Below are positions 16,603-24,921 of a stretch of 64,000 nt of DNA, piece after piece (positions within the stretch are counted from its first letter, which is position 1; each line of letters begins with the position of its first letter). The notes below the pieces were generated by a model. That model made no database searches. It saw nothing but the letters and a program-made list of their open reading frames with translations, and had not been told where the DNA came from. A program made the translations under genes and the position numbers. Source of the DNA: Agrobacterium tumefaciens (GTDB taxonomy: Bacteria > Pseudomonadota > Alphaproteobacteria > Rhizobiales > Rhizobiaceae); NCBI GenBank assembly GCA_017744915.1, contig JAGIAH010000009.1:62001-126000 (forward strand), written 5' to 3'.

Positions 16603-16681
16603 TATAAAATCCCTGCCTACCATGCCTCAAATAAGGCGAAAAATAACATCGCACAAAAATAAATCAAAAGGGGTCCGGATC

Positions 16682-17623
16682 ATGAAAAGAACGTGGGTTC
16701 TCGCCACTATTGCAGCACTTGCCTCATCCGCTTCCGCCTATGCCGAAACGTCGGTGACGATCGGCATGTCCGGTTGGACGGGTTTTGCACCGCTGACGCT
16801 TGCAAAACAGGCCGGCATTTTCGAAAAGAACGGCCTGAAGGTCGATATCAAGAAGATACCGCAAGCCAGCCGCCACCTCGCTCTCGCTTCGGGTGACATT
16901 CAGTGCGCCGCCACCACGGTGGAAACATGGATCGCCTGGAACGCCAATGGCGTGAAATCCACCCAGATTTTCCAGATGGACAAGTCGCATGGCGCCGATG
17001 GCATTGCCGTGCGTAGCGATGTTTCGAAAGTAACGGATCTCAAGGGCAAGACGGTTGCTGCGTCCGCGCCGGGCACCTCGCCTTATTTCTTCCTGGCCTG
17101 GATCCTTAAGGAAAACGGCCTGACGCTGAAGGACGTGAAGGTCGTCAACCTTGAGCCGGGACCGGCCGCGCAGGCTTTCGTCGCCGGCCAGAATGATGCG
17201 GCCATGACCTATGAGCCCTATCTCTCCACCGTGCGCGCCGCCCCCGACAAGGGCAAGATCCTCGCCACGACGCTCGATTATCCCGCAGTCATGGATACCT
17301 TCGGCTGCACGCCGGACTTCCTGAAGGCCAATCCTGAGGCGGCCAAGGCTCTGGCGGACAGCTATTTCCAGGCGCTGGAACTCATCAAGGCCGATCCTGA
17401 AAAGTCCTATGCGACGATGGGCGCGGACGTGAAACAGTCCGGCGAGGCCTTTGCCGCTTCGGCAAAATTCCTCGAATGGCAGGACAAGGCCGCTAACCAG
17501 AAATTCTTCGAGGGTGAATTCAAGACATTCTCCGAAAAATCGGCGGATCTGCTTCTTGAAATCGGCGTGATAAAGTCGAAACCCGATCTTTCGACGCTCG
17601 CGGATACGTCTTTCATCAAGTGA
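16682..17623 (+). CDS. ABC importer substrate-binding protein, NMT1/TauA/SsuA type
   Basis: 313 residues from the ATG at 16682, preceded by AAGGGG. The signal peptide ends SASAYAET. The mature protein has the NMT1-like pattern: IGMSGWTGFAPLTLAKQAGIFEKNG, then LASGDIQCAATTVETW, KTVAASAPGTSPYF and AAMTYEPYLSTV. Relatives bind taurine, alkanesulfonates, nitrate or thiamine precursors. It is the first gene of a three-component importer, followed by a permease, an ATPase and a HutC-type repressor. The regulator hints at a nitrogen-containing ligand such as a histidine/urocanate-related compound, but this is a guess. Confidence 0.85.
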   Translation: MKRTWVLATIAALASSASAYAETSVTIGMSGWTGFAPLTLAKQAGIFEKNGLKVDIKKIPQASRHLALASGDIQCAATTVETWIAWNANGVKSTQIFQMDKSHGADGIAVRSDVSKVTDLKGKTVAASAPGTSPYFFLAWILKENGLTLKDVKVVNLEPGPAAQAFVAGQNDAAMTYEPYLSTVRAAPDKGKILATTLDYPAVMDTFGCTPDFLKANPEAAKALADSYFQALELIKADPEKSYATMGADVKQSGEAFAASAKFLEWQDKAANQKFFEGEFKTFSEKSADLLLEIGVIKSKPDLSTLADTSFIK

Positions 17624-17759
17624 GAGAAAGGCGGGCGCAGCCCTTCGAGGAATGTGCAGCCAGTGCAATGTGAGAGCGTCGATTGTGTGCCCTGAAAGGC
17701 ATGCAGTGCTCTGATGGCGCGGCGAAAGTGCCGCGCCGGTTTTCCGGACAGGCGATAGA

Positions 17760-18533
17760 ATGCAACCTCTTCAACCCATCAGGAACAGCACGAGGATCAT
17801 CCTCGGCATTCTGTTCTTCGTGCTGTTTTTCTCCGCCTGGGGCTTTGCCACGCTCGGCGGTTTCGTGTCGCCAACCTTTCTGGCTGACCCGATCACCATG
17901 CTCAAGGACGGCATCTATCTGCTGACCGATCAGGGATTTGCCGGCGATATCGGCATGACCATCTGGCGTGTGCTGGGTGGTTTCGTGCTGGCATCGGTGG
18001 TCGCCGTGCCTGTTGGTATCGCCATGGGGGCTTATAAGCCGATCGAGGCGCTGCTTGAGCCCTTCGTGTCCTTTGCGCGTTATCTTCCGGCCTCCGCCTT
18101 TGTGCCGCTCCTCATTCTCTGGGCCGGCATCGGCGAAATGCAGAAGCTGCTGGTGATCTTCATCGGTGCCGTCTTCCAGATCATCCTGATGGTGGCCGTG
18201 GCGGTTGCCGGCACAAGGCGCGATCTGGTGGAGGCCGCCTATACGCTGGGCGCGAAGGACCGTGGTGTGGTGCGCCGCGTCCTCATTCCCGCCAATGCGC
18301 CAGACATTGCCGAAATCCTCCGTCTCGTCCTTGGCTGGGCCTGGACCTATGTCATCGTCGCGGAACTGATCGGCGCGTCTTCGGGCATCGGTTATATGAT
18401 CATCAACAGCCAGGCGCTGATGGCGACCGGGCAGATCATCTTCGGCATCATCGTCATCGGTGTCATCGGCCTTATCTCGGATTTCGCGTTCAAATCGCTG
18501 AACCGGAAGCTTTTCGCCTGGAGGCTTGCCTGA
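17760..18533 (+). CDS. ABC importer permease, TauC/SsuC type
   Basis: 257 residues with six hydrophobic helices. The EAA loop is EAAYTLGAKDRGVVRRVLIPANAPDI, shown here by its residues around 160-185. The motif ARYLPASAFVPLLILWAGIGE is typical of taurine, sulfonate and nitrate permeases. It should form the homodimeric channel for the binding protein upstream. There are 136 bases between the binding-protein stop and this start, possibly allowing a lower level of expression. Its stop overlaps the ATPase start (TGATG). Confidence 0.88.
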   Translation: MQPLQPIRNSTRIILGILFFVLFFSAWGFATLGGFVSPTFLADPITMLKDGIYLLTDQGFAGDIGMTIWRVLGGFVLASVVAVPVGIAMGAYKPIEALLEPFVSFARYLPASAFVPLLILWAGIGEMQKLLVIFIGAVFQIILMVAVAVAGTRRDLVEAAYTLGAKDRGVVRRVLIPANAPDIAEILRLVLGWAWTYVIVAELIGASSGIGYMIINSQALMATGQIIFGIIVIGVIGLISDFAFKSLNRKLFAWRLA

Positions 18534-19318
18534 TGAGCGAACTCGTTATCAAGGGCGTCAGCCGCACCTTTCCGGGCGTGCAGGGTGGCCAGCCGACGCT
18601 GGCCCTGCAGCCGACCAATCTGGAAATCCCACGCAATGATTTCGTCACCATCCTCGGTCCGTCGGGATGCGGAAAATCGACCTTGCTGCGCATTATCGCC
18701 GGCCTCGACCGTCCGACGACGGGCGAGGTGCTGCTGTCCGGCAAGGCGGTGACGGGCCCGGGGGCGGATCGCGGCATGGTATTCCAGTCCTACACGCTGT
18801 TTCCCTGGCTGACGATCCGGGAAAACGTCGCCTTCGGCCTGCGCGAGCGGGGCGTGGCCGAGAAGGAAAAATGGGAAATCGTCGACAGCTATATCGACAA
18901 GGTCGGCCTGCGCGGTTTTGAAAACCATTGGCCGAAACAGCTCTCCGGCGGCATGCAGCAGAGAACGGCGATTGCCCGCGCCCTGGCGAACGGCCCGAAA
19001 ATCCTGCTGCTCGATGAGCCTTTCGGTGCCCTCGACAACCAGACGCGCGGCCTGATGCAGGAATTGCTGCTCGGCATCTGGGAGCGGGAGCAGAAGACGG
19101 TTATTTTCGTCACCCATGATATTGAAGAGGCGGTCTTCATGGCCTCGCGTGTTGTGACCATGTCCGCAAGGCCGGGCCGCATCAAGTCGATCACGCCGGT
19201 CGACCTGCCGCATCCGCGTCACTACACCGTCAAGGCCAGCCCGGAGTTTTCCGAACTGCGCGCGAAGCTTACGGAGGAAATCCGCAGCGAGGCGATTGCT
19301 GCCGCTGCCCATGGATAG
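18533..19318 (+). CDS. ABC importer ATP-binding protein, TauB/SsuB type
   Basis: 261 residues: Walker A GPSGCGKST, Q-loop VFQSYTLFPW, signature LSGGMQQRTAIARAL, Walker B ILLLDEPFGALD, and switch FVTHDIEEAVF. The protein energises the permease from the cytoplasmic side. The four-base overlap with the permease gene means coupled translation. The nearest family members transport taurine, sulfonates, nitrate or pyrimidine precursors. The next gene, 35 bases downstream, is the probable repressor of the operon. Confidence 0.9.
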   Translation: MSELVIKGVSRTFPGVQGGQPTLALQPTNLEIPRNDFVTILGPSGCGKSTLLRIIAGLDRPTTGEVLLSGKAVTGPGADRGMVFQSYTLFPWLTIRENVAFGLRERGVAEKEKWEIVDSYIDKVGLRGFENHWPKQLSGGMQQRTAIARALANGPKILLLDEPFGALDNQTRGLMQELLLGIWEREQKTVIFVTHDIEEAVFMASRVVTMSARPGRIKSITPVDLPHPRHYTVKASPEFSELRAKLTEEIRSEAIAAAAHG

Positions 19319-19353
19319 TTGATCCGGCAAAAGGGGAGGACAGAAGCATCGGG

Positions 19354-20091
19354 ATGAGGAGCACAGGCGCCGATCTTCAGGAAAAATCGCTGCACGAGCG
19401 CATCCGCAACGATGTCGAGCGCCACATCATGTCGGGCGAATGGCCGCCGGGATATCGTATTCCGTTCGAGCACGAAATGACCCGGCAATACGGCTGTTCG
19501 CGCATGACGGTAAACAAGGCTCTCGGCGAACTGGTACAACGCGGCCTGATTGAAAGACGCCGGCGTCTCGGCACCTTTGTGCGCCAGCCCCATGCGCAAT
19601 CCGCCGTGCTGGAAATCCACGATATCGAGCGGGAGGTGCAGGCGCTCGGTCTCGTTTATGGCTACCGTCTCGATAAGCGACGGCTGCGCCCTGCGGGCAA
19701 GGACGATGGTGCGGCCATGGCGCTTGCCACCGATGCCCCGGTTCTGGAACTCACCTGCACGCATTTTGCCGGTGGCGTTCCATTTTGCCTTGAGGAACGC
19801 ATTATCAATGTGACTGCCGTTCCCGAGGCGGAGCACACTGATTTTTCACAGGTCGGCCCGGGAACGTGGCTGCTGAAAATGGTACCCTGGAGCGCTGCCG
19901 AACATCGCATCAGCGCCGTTTCCGCAGACCGCAAAAACGCCGCGGCACTGGGTATTGCCTCCGGTGCGGCCTGTCTGGTCATCGATCGCCGCACCTGGCA
20001 CGGGGCGGATTACATCACCAGCGTCCGGGTCACCTATCCCGGAGACCGGCACGCTCTGGTGGCGCAGTTTTCGCCTTCGCAAAGCGGCTGA
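19354..20091 (+). CDS. HutC-type GntR repressor with UTRA domain
   Basis: 245 residues. The N-terminal winged helix is RIPFEHEMTRQYGCSRMTVNKALGELVQRGLIERRR in pattern (about residues 34-70), the form found in HutC histidine-utilisation repressors. The C-terminal UTRA ligand domain contains PVLELTCTHFAGGVPFCLEER and ends in RVTYPGDRHALVAQF. HutC binds urocanate. No hutHUGI genes are in this window, so the ligand here could differ and I leave the symbol blank. It closes the ABC importer operon and likely acts on the palindrome at 16589. Confidence 0.85.
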   Translation: MRSTGADLQEKSLHERIRNDVERHIMSGEWPPGYRIPFEHEMTRQYGCSRMTVNKALGELVQRGLIERRRRLGTFVRQPHAQSAVLEIHDIEREVQALGLVYGYRLDKRRLRPAGKDDGAAMALATDAPVLELTCTHFAGGVPFCLEERIINVTAVPEAEHTDFSQVGPGTWLLKMVPWSAAEHRISAVSADRKNAAALGIASGAACLVIDRRTWHGADYITSVRVTYPGDRHALVAQFSPSQSG

Positions 20092-20138
20092 AGCGTCTCG
20101 GACAGTCAATTTTTTGTAAAGAAGAGTTTACGGGTCGT

Positions 20139-20166
20139 CTTTTGACAATATAATAGTTGTCAAAAG
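20139..20166. promoter_or_regulatory. 28-bp palindromic operator over the exbB promoter
   Basis: A perfect inverted repeat, CTTTTGACAA (20139-20148) and TTGTCAAAAG (20157-20166), encloses TATAATAG, whose TATAAT (20149-20154) is a consensus -10 element; TTTACG about 16 bases upstream could be the -35. A protein on this site would block the promoter. It does not fit the IRO (TGA-N9-TCA) or ICE patterns. A small perfect hairpin, CCGGTT-TTCAGG-AACCGG, lies in the 5' leader at 20222-20239. Confidence 0.6.
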
Positions 20167-20285
20167 AACTCAGGTTTATTATCGGAACCTCGAGCTTTTA
20201 CGGCGGTATCCGTTCATGGCCCCGGTTTTCAGGAACCGGTCAATCTGCGGATGAGTTCATCGACGGAAATCCGGGGATAAAAATT

Positions 20286-21374
20286 ATGTCAGCTGAGACC
20301 TTCACTTCTTCCGTGTCCTTCAACAAGGCAAATACAACACGGCATGCCTCCCTTGCCATGGTTGCTGCCTTGCTGACAGGTTTGAGTGCCGGTGCGGTTT
20401 TTGCTCAGCCAGCCCCCGAAACCCAGATTCAATCCGAACCACAGACGGTTCAGCCCTCACAGGCGCCGGTAGCTCCCGCAACGCCGAGTGCACCAATCGC
20501 TGAGCCTTCCGCAACAGCGCAGCCATCATCGCCCCAGCCCGCGCAGACCGAGCAACCCGCACAGGTCAATCAGACGGTAACGCCGGGCGAAACTTCCACC
20601 CCGGTAGAGCCCGTCAGCGCCGAGCCGGCCAGTGCCGCACGTCGCACGGACATCCCGCACAACCTGTCCCCTTGGGGCATGTTCATGGCGGCGGACTGGG
20701 TTGTGAAGGGCGTGATGGTCGGGCTTGCCTTCGCTTCGCTCGTCACCTGGACGGTCTGGGTGGCGAAATCGATCGAGCTTGCGGGTGCGCGGGTGCGTGC
20801 CGGTGCGACGCTCAAGGTCATTCGCAGGGCAAAAACTCTGACCGAGGCCACCGAGGCCGTCGAGAAGAAGGGTGGACCCGCCGCGCTGATGCTGCGCATG
20901 GCTACCCATGAAATGCAGCTTTCCGATGCGGTGGTCGAGCACACGGATGGCGGCGGTATCAAGGAGCGTGTTTCCTCGGCGCTGTCGCGGATCGAAACCC
21001 ATGCCGGCCGCCGTATGTCGCGCGGAACGGGCGTTCTGGCGACCATCGGTTCCACCGCGCCTTTCGTCGGCCTCTTCGGCACGGTCTGGGGCATCATGAA
21101 TTCCTTCATCAGCATTTCGGAATCGCAGACCACCAATCTCGCCGTCGTCGCGCCAGGCATTGCGGAAGCGCTTCTCGCAACCGCCATCGGCCTCGTCGCG
21201 GCCATTCCGGCCGTGGTCATCTACAACGTCTTCGCCCGCTCGATTACCGGATATCGCCATCTGCTGGCGGATGCCGCAGCCGGCGTGGAACGCCTCGTCA
21301 GCCGCGACCTCGATTTCCGTCGCATTCCGCCGGGCAGCGCCAGCAAACCTGCCGTGTCGCTGGTTGGGCGGTGA
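20286..21374 (+). CDS. exbB: TonB-system energising protein ExbB
   Basis: 362 residues from the ATG at 20286. It begins with a signal-peptide-like segment ending GAVFAQPAP, then a long Pro/Gln/Ala-rich periplasmic stretch (about residues 33-125). The MotA/TolQ/ExbB core has three membrane helices, with GTGVLATIGSTAPFVGLFGTVWGIM and ALLATAIGLVAAIPAVVIYN visible around residues 245-330. With ExbD it uses the proton gradient to energise TonB. It leads the operon exbB-exbD-tonB, spaced by 6 bases and then a 4-base overlap. Rhizobial ExbB proteins share the extended N-terminus. Regulation probably runs through the palindrome at 20139. Confidence 0.92.
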   Translation: MSAETFTSSVSFNKANTTRHASLAMVAALLTGLSAGAVFAQPAPETQIQSEPQTVQPSQAPVAPATPSAPIAEPSATAQPSSPQPAQTEQPAQVNQTVTPGETSTPVEPVSAEPASAARRTDIPHNLSPWGMFMAADWVVKGVMVGLAFASLVTWTVWVAKSIELAGARVRAGATLKVIRRAKTLTEATEAVEKKGGPAALMLRMATHEMQLSDAVVEHTDGGGIKERVSSALSRIETHAGRRMSRGTGVLATIGSTAPFVGLFGTVWGIMNSFISISESQTTNLAVVAPGIAEALLATAIGLVAAIPAVVIYNVFARSITGYRHLLADAAAGVERLVSRDLDFRRIPPGSASKPAVSLVGR

Positions 21375-21380
21375 TCGGTC

Positions 21381-21890
21381 ATGGCTGGCGGTATTCGCGA
21401 CAATAGCGGAGACGATCTCTCCGAGAACCATGAAATCAACGTCACGCCCTTTATCGACGTGATGCTGGTCCTGCTCATCATCTTCATGGTGGCCGCACCG
21501 CTGGCCACCGTCGATGTGAATGTCGATCTGCCCGCATCCACCGCCAAGCCGGCGGAGCGCCCGGAAGAGCCGCTTTATCTGACGGTCAAGGACGATCTCT
21601 CGCTCAATCTCGGCAATGATGCGGTTGCCCGCGAGGCATTGGCGGCAGCCATTGATCGCCAGACGGGCGGCAAGAAGGATACGCGCATCTTCCTGCGGGC
21701 CGACAAGGCCGTTGATTACGGTCACTTCATGGAAATCATGAATCTTCTCAGGGATGCCGGTTATCTGAAGATCGCCCTTGTCGGGCTGGAAAACGCAGCT
21801 GCGGCATCTCAACCTGCCGGTTCCGTACAGCCTGCAGCCCAACCCTCTGACCAGCCCGCTGCGCCGGCAGGGCAGGGAACTGCGCCATGA
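21381..21890 (+). CDS. exbD: TonB-system energising protein ExbD
   Basis: 169 residues. The N-terminal cytoplasmic segment is followed by a single helix with the conserved aspartate: INVTPFIDVMLVLLIIFMV. The periplasmic domain contains TRIFLRADKAVDYGHFMEIMNLLRDAGY in pattern, and then a Pro/Ala/Gln-rich tail of about 30 residues that is longer than in enteric ExbD. The helix aspartate carries the proton in the ExbB-ExbD motor. It sits six bases after exbB and overlaps tonB by four bases. Confidence 0.93.
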   Translation: MAGGIRDNSGDDLSENHEINVTPFIDVMLVLLIIFMVAAPLATVDVNVDLPASTAKPAERPEEPLYLTVKDDLSLNLGNDAVAREALAAAIDRQTGGKKDTRIFLRADKAVDYGHFMEIMNLLRDAGYLKIALVGLENAAAASQPAGSVQPAAQPSDQPAAPAGQGTAP

Positions 21891-22810
21891 CCGAAAACGG
21901 CTACCCGCAGGCCCGCCATTCCCGCCTTGGGGAAGTGGTGCTGTGGTCTGCCGCGGCGCTGCTCATGCTGAGCGTTCATGCCGGCTTTGCCTATTATCTG
22001 ATGCAGGCGCCTGAGGAACAGGATGCCGGCGGGCAGCCGCCTGCCGCGATCATGATCGAAATGGCGGCGATACCGGAGGCCGTCAAAACCGAGGAGACGA
22101 CACCGGCGCAGGATGTCGAAGACACCGAAGAAGTGAAGAGCGATAGCAGCGAACCGGTGGAGGAAGCAGCCCCGGAAGAGCCGCCGCCACCGGAACCGGT
22201 TGCCGAAACACCACCGCCGGAACCGGTGCAGCCGCCTGAGCCGCCGGTCGAAGAGATCGTCGAACCGCAGGAAATTCCCGAGCCGGTGGAGCCGATCGAC
22301 CCCGTTCAGGAACAGATGATGGCGGAACTCGAAAATGTCGAGGTTCCTCTGCCCGTCATGCGCCCTCCACCGCCACCCGTTGAAAAGAAGGTGGAGAAGA
22401 AAGAGCCGGAGGAGAAAAAGAAGGTCGAGCGCCAGCGTCCCAAACCGCAGCAGGCATCCGAATTGCGCGAAACGGCGAAGGCGGAGGCCCAGCAGTCCGA
22501 CCGAACGGCGGCATCGCAAAACAATGCCGGCTTCTTCTCGTCATCGTCCAGCTCAAATGCCGATTGGGGTGCAAAAGTCCGTTCGGCGATGCAGCGGCGA
22601 CTGGTTCGCTCGGCTGGAAAATCGGGAATGACCATCACGGTGTCATTCAAGATCGACAGTGGCGGATCTGTGGGTGGCGCGAGGATCCTCTCATCCACCG
22701 GCGACTCCGCGATGGACCAGAAGCTTTTGGCCGTCATACAAAAGACGTCCGTCTCGCCGCCACCGCAAGGCGCTAATACGAGTTTTACTCTGCCTATTCT
22801 TTTCAAATAA
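21887..22810 (+). CDS. tonB: Energy-transducing protein TonB
   Basis: 307 residues. There is one N-terminal membrane helix (about residues 17-38), then a periplasmic Pro/Glu-rich spacer (residues 65-160, for example PPPPEPVAETPPPEPVQPPEP), a Lys/Glu-rich patch, a serine run and the C-terminal TonB domain (TITVSFKIDSGGSVGGARI to FTLPILFK). It links the ExbBD motor to TonB-dependent outer-membrane receptors for siderophores and haem. It is the last gene of the operon and is followed by a stem-loop at 22827. Confidence 0.92.
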   Translation: MTENGYPQARHSRLGEVVLWSAAALLMLSVHAGFAYYLMQAPEEQDAGGQPPAAIMIEMAAIPEAVKTEETTPAQDVEDTEEVKSDSSEPVEEAAPEEPPPPEPVAETPPPEPVQPPEPPVEEIVEPQEIPEPVEPIDPVQEQMMAELENVEVPLPVMRPPPPPVEKKVEKKEPEEKKKVERQRPKPQQASELRETAKAEAQQSDRTAASQNNAGFFSSSSSSNADWGAKVRSAMQRRLVRSAGKSGMTITVSFKIDSGGSVGGARILSSTGDSAMDQKLLAVIQKTSVSPPPQGANTSFTLPILFK

Positions 22811-22826
22811 GGTTGGAAGGGCATAA

Positions 22827-22860
22827 GGGCATCCCGACTCTGAAGGGGATGCCCGGTTCA
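22827..22860 (+). terminator. Terminator of exbB-exbD-tonB
   Basis: GGGCATCCC and GGGATGCCC form a nine-base perfect stem with a ten-base loop, followed after GGTTCA by TTTTCC. It starts 17 bases after the tonB stop. Confidence 0.7.
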
Positions 22861-22948
22861 TTTTCCATGTTGATTTGCGGCGACCCTATACCGCAGAGTA
22901 GGTTCACTACGTCCCACCGCTCGCAAGCCAACAGGAATTACGAAAATC

Positions 22949-23938
22949 ATGAAACTCTCAATCGCAGAGGCGGAGGATCTCGTGTCCTCTATCTTTGAGC
23001 GCAATGGCGTTCTGCCGCAAAATGCCCGTTCGGTGGCGAAGGCACTGGTCGCTTCCGAGGCGGCTGGTCAGGGCGGCCATGGATTTCGCCGCATCCCCGT
23101 TTATGTCCGCCAGGCGCGGGTCGGCAAGGTGGATGGCAAGGCGCGTCCGGTGGCGACGCGGGCGAAGCCGGGGGTGCTCTCCATCGACGCCAATCATGGC
23201 TATGCCTATCCGGCGATAGACTGCGCTCTTGAGGAATTGCCGGATATGGCCCGGCAGCAGGGCATCGCGCTTGCAGCCATCCATCGCTCCCATCATGCAG
23301 GCGTCATGGCTCTGACGGTCGAGCGTTTTGCGGAAATGGGCCTTGTCGCGCTCATGTTCGCGAATGCACCGGCCTCCATGGCTCCCTGGGGCGGCCACAC
23401 GCCGCTTTATGGCACCAACCCCATCGCCTTTGCGGCGCCCATCGACGGCGCCGATCCGCTGGTCATCGATCTGGCCCTTTCAAAGGTCGCGCGCGGCAAG
23501 ATCATGGCGGCACGCCAGAAGGGTGAAACCATTCCCGGCGACTGGGCGCTCGACAGAAACGGCCGACCGACGACCGATCCCGAAGAGGCGATTGCGGGAA
23601 CCATGGTGCCTGCGGGCGAGGCCAAGGGCGCTGCTCTGGCGCTGATGGTGGAGATCATGGCGGCTGCGGTGGCCGGTGGAAACTTCGGTTTCGAGGCCTC
23701 ATCCCTTCTGGATGACAAGGGTGCGCCACCCTCCCTCGGCCACACGATCATCGCCATAGATCCCATATCATCGGGCGGTGCGGCCTTTACCGGGCGGTTG
23801 GCGCTCATTGCCGGAGAGATAGAAAAGCAGGAAAATGTGCGCCTGCCCGGTCGTCGCAGCCAGGGTGTCCGCAAACAGGCGCTGGAAAGCGGCATCATGA
23901 TCGAAAGCGATATTCTGGCAGAAATTCAATCGCTCTGA
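22949..23938 (+). CDS. Malate/L-lactate dehydrogenase family oxidoreductase
   Basis: 329 residues of the LDH2/MDH2 family, which is unrelated in fold to classical lactate dehydrogenase. Family features are SEAAGQGGHGFRRIPVYV, IHRSHHAGVMALTVE (catalytic histidine region), APWGGHTPLYGTNPIAFA, and GEAKGAALALMVEIM. Members include ureidoglycolate, sulfolactate and delta-1-piperideine-2-carboxylate reductases, all NAD(P)H-dependent, so the substrate cannot be named from sequence. The gene stands alone, 138 bases after tonB, and a strong hairpin follows. Confidence 0.85.
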   Translation: MKLSIAEAEDLVSSIFERNGVLPQNARSVAKALVASEAAGQGGHGFRRIPVYVRQARVGKVDGKARPVATRAKPGVLSIDANHGYAYPAIDCALEELPDMARQQGIALAAIHRSHHAGVMALTVERFAEMGLVALMFANAPASMAPWGGHTPLYGTNPIAFAAPIDGADPLVIDLALSKVARGKIMAARQKGETIPGDWALDRNGRPTTDPEEAIAGTMVPAGEAKGAALALMVEIMAAAVAGGNFGFEASSLLDDKGAPPSLGHTIIAIDPISSGGAAFTGRLALIAGEIEKQENVRLPGRRSQGVRKQALESGIMIESDILAEIQSL

Positions 23939-23959
23939 AGCCGGGTCGGAATAATGAAA

Positions 23960-23987
23960 CCCGGCGGATCGAATATGATCCGCCGGG
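23960..23987 (+). terminator. Strong hairpin after the dehydrogenase gene
   Basis: CCCGGCGGATC and GATCCGCCGGG form an eleven-base perfect stem with a six-base loop, 21 bases after the stop codon. No T-run follows, so it may act as a weak terminator or mRNA-stabilising element. The remaining bases to 24220 show no gene. Confidence 0.55.
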
Positions 23988-24220
23988 CAAACCGTCTATG
24001 GCCGCTTTGCATTGCGTCGATAGGGCCAGACATCATGTCCGGTCCGCTTTTGGTCCGCCATCCCGCCATTGATATGGAAGGATTTTGACGCATAAAGCCG
24101 CTCATTCGGTTTTCAGCCTACGGGAAGGGGACGATTTCGCGTAAGCCTGGATATAGTCACGGCAAAGCCGGGGTGGTTTTGATCTGGCTCCCGGTTTCCG
24201 TCCGGAAATGTCAAAACCCT

Positions 24221-24523
24221 TTAGGCATCCCGTTCGATCAGACCGCGCAGCAGCGCGATGCTGACGGCATTCAGCAGATTGGTTGCGCCCAGCCTGTTTC
24301 GCACCCGGTCCAGAGTATCCTTCACATCGGCTTCGTCCGCGCCGGTCATCAGGGCGACATGGGAGGGGTGTTTGCCCCGCGCCACCAGCCCCAGATAGTG
24401 CCGTTCACGATCCGAAAGAACGATTTCACGCGTCTGGCGATGTTCATGCGGCATTTTTGAAGACATTTTTTTCAGCCCCAAAAGAGATCGACCTTCCGAC
24501 ATGCGATCAGCTAGTAATTTCAT
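24221..24523 (-). CDS. Small LuxR-type helix-turn-helix protein
   Basis: About 100 residues. The C-terminal 60 match the LuxR/GerE DNA-binding domain: VLSDRERHYLGLVARGKHPSHVALMTG, then VKDTLDRVRNRLGATNLLNAVSIALLRGLI. There is no room for a receiver or autoinducer-binding domain, so it is a stand-alone effector. The start is uncertain: ATGs at 24595, 24523, 24502 and near 24464 are in frame and none has a clear ribosome site. I chose 24523. Function unknown; next to an AraC-type regulator on the same strand, 400 bases upstream. Confidence 0.6.
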   Translation of the reverse strand: MKLLADRMSEGRSLLGLKKMSSKMPHEHRQTREIVLSDRERHYLGLVARGKHPSHVALMTGADEADVKDTLDRVRNRLGATNLLNAVSIALLRGLIERDA

Positions 24524-24595
24524 ATTCTGAAACCGGCTCTTTGGCCGCTCTGTCTCTACGCGAACAGAAACGCCAATTTCACCAACAGGTTTCAT

Positions 24596-24921
24596 CCGGC
24601 ATCAGGAGTTATGCGATAAAGGGCTGCTGCCCTAGCCAGCCTGCCCCATGACATGGACACTATTCCCTGCGCACCGATATAGTCAGGAACCGTAAGCGGT
24701 TCTGACCAGAACAATACGAAGATTCAAAGCTTTGTAACGGTTTCCGTCATGGCTTCAGGCTTACGCGGCGCTCTATTAGGCGATATCCCGCGACGATAGA
24801 ATAACATCTCGCGCCAAGTTTTGCGATTTTATTGTTATGTTTCGGCACAAATCTCGGAAAATGCCGACATATTTCTAAATTTAAAAGTTTATTTTCGAAA
24901 TATTCATGCAGTAAATATGGA
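24596..24921. other. AT-rich gene-free region between two regulators
   Basis: No ORF is supported here. It includes an imperfect inverted repeat around 24682-24706 (GAACCG-TAAG-CGGTTC core with TGAC/GTCA flanks) that could end the AraC-type gene transcript. An unusually AT-rich stretch (about 24830-24920) lies just beyond the AraC-type stop codon. Confidence 0.4.

Noticed and set aside
19354..20091. Naming the GntR gene hutC and the importer a histidine transporter
   Set aside because: No hut catabolic genes in the window; the binding protein is NMT1/TauA-like rather than a histidine- or proline-betaine type.
20139..20166. IRO box of RirA before exbB
   Set aside because: TGA and TCA are present but 14 bases apart rather than 9, and the perfect 10-base arms point to a different recognition pattern.
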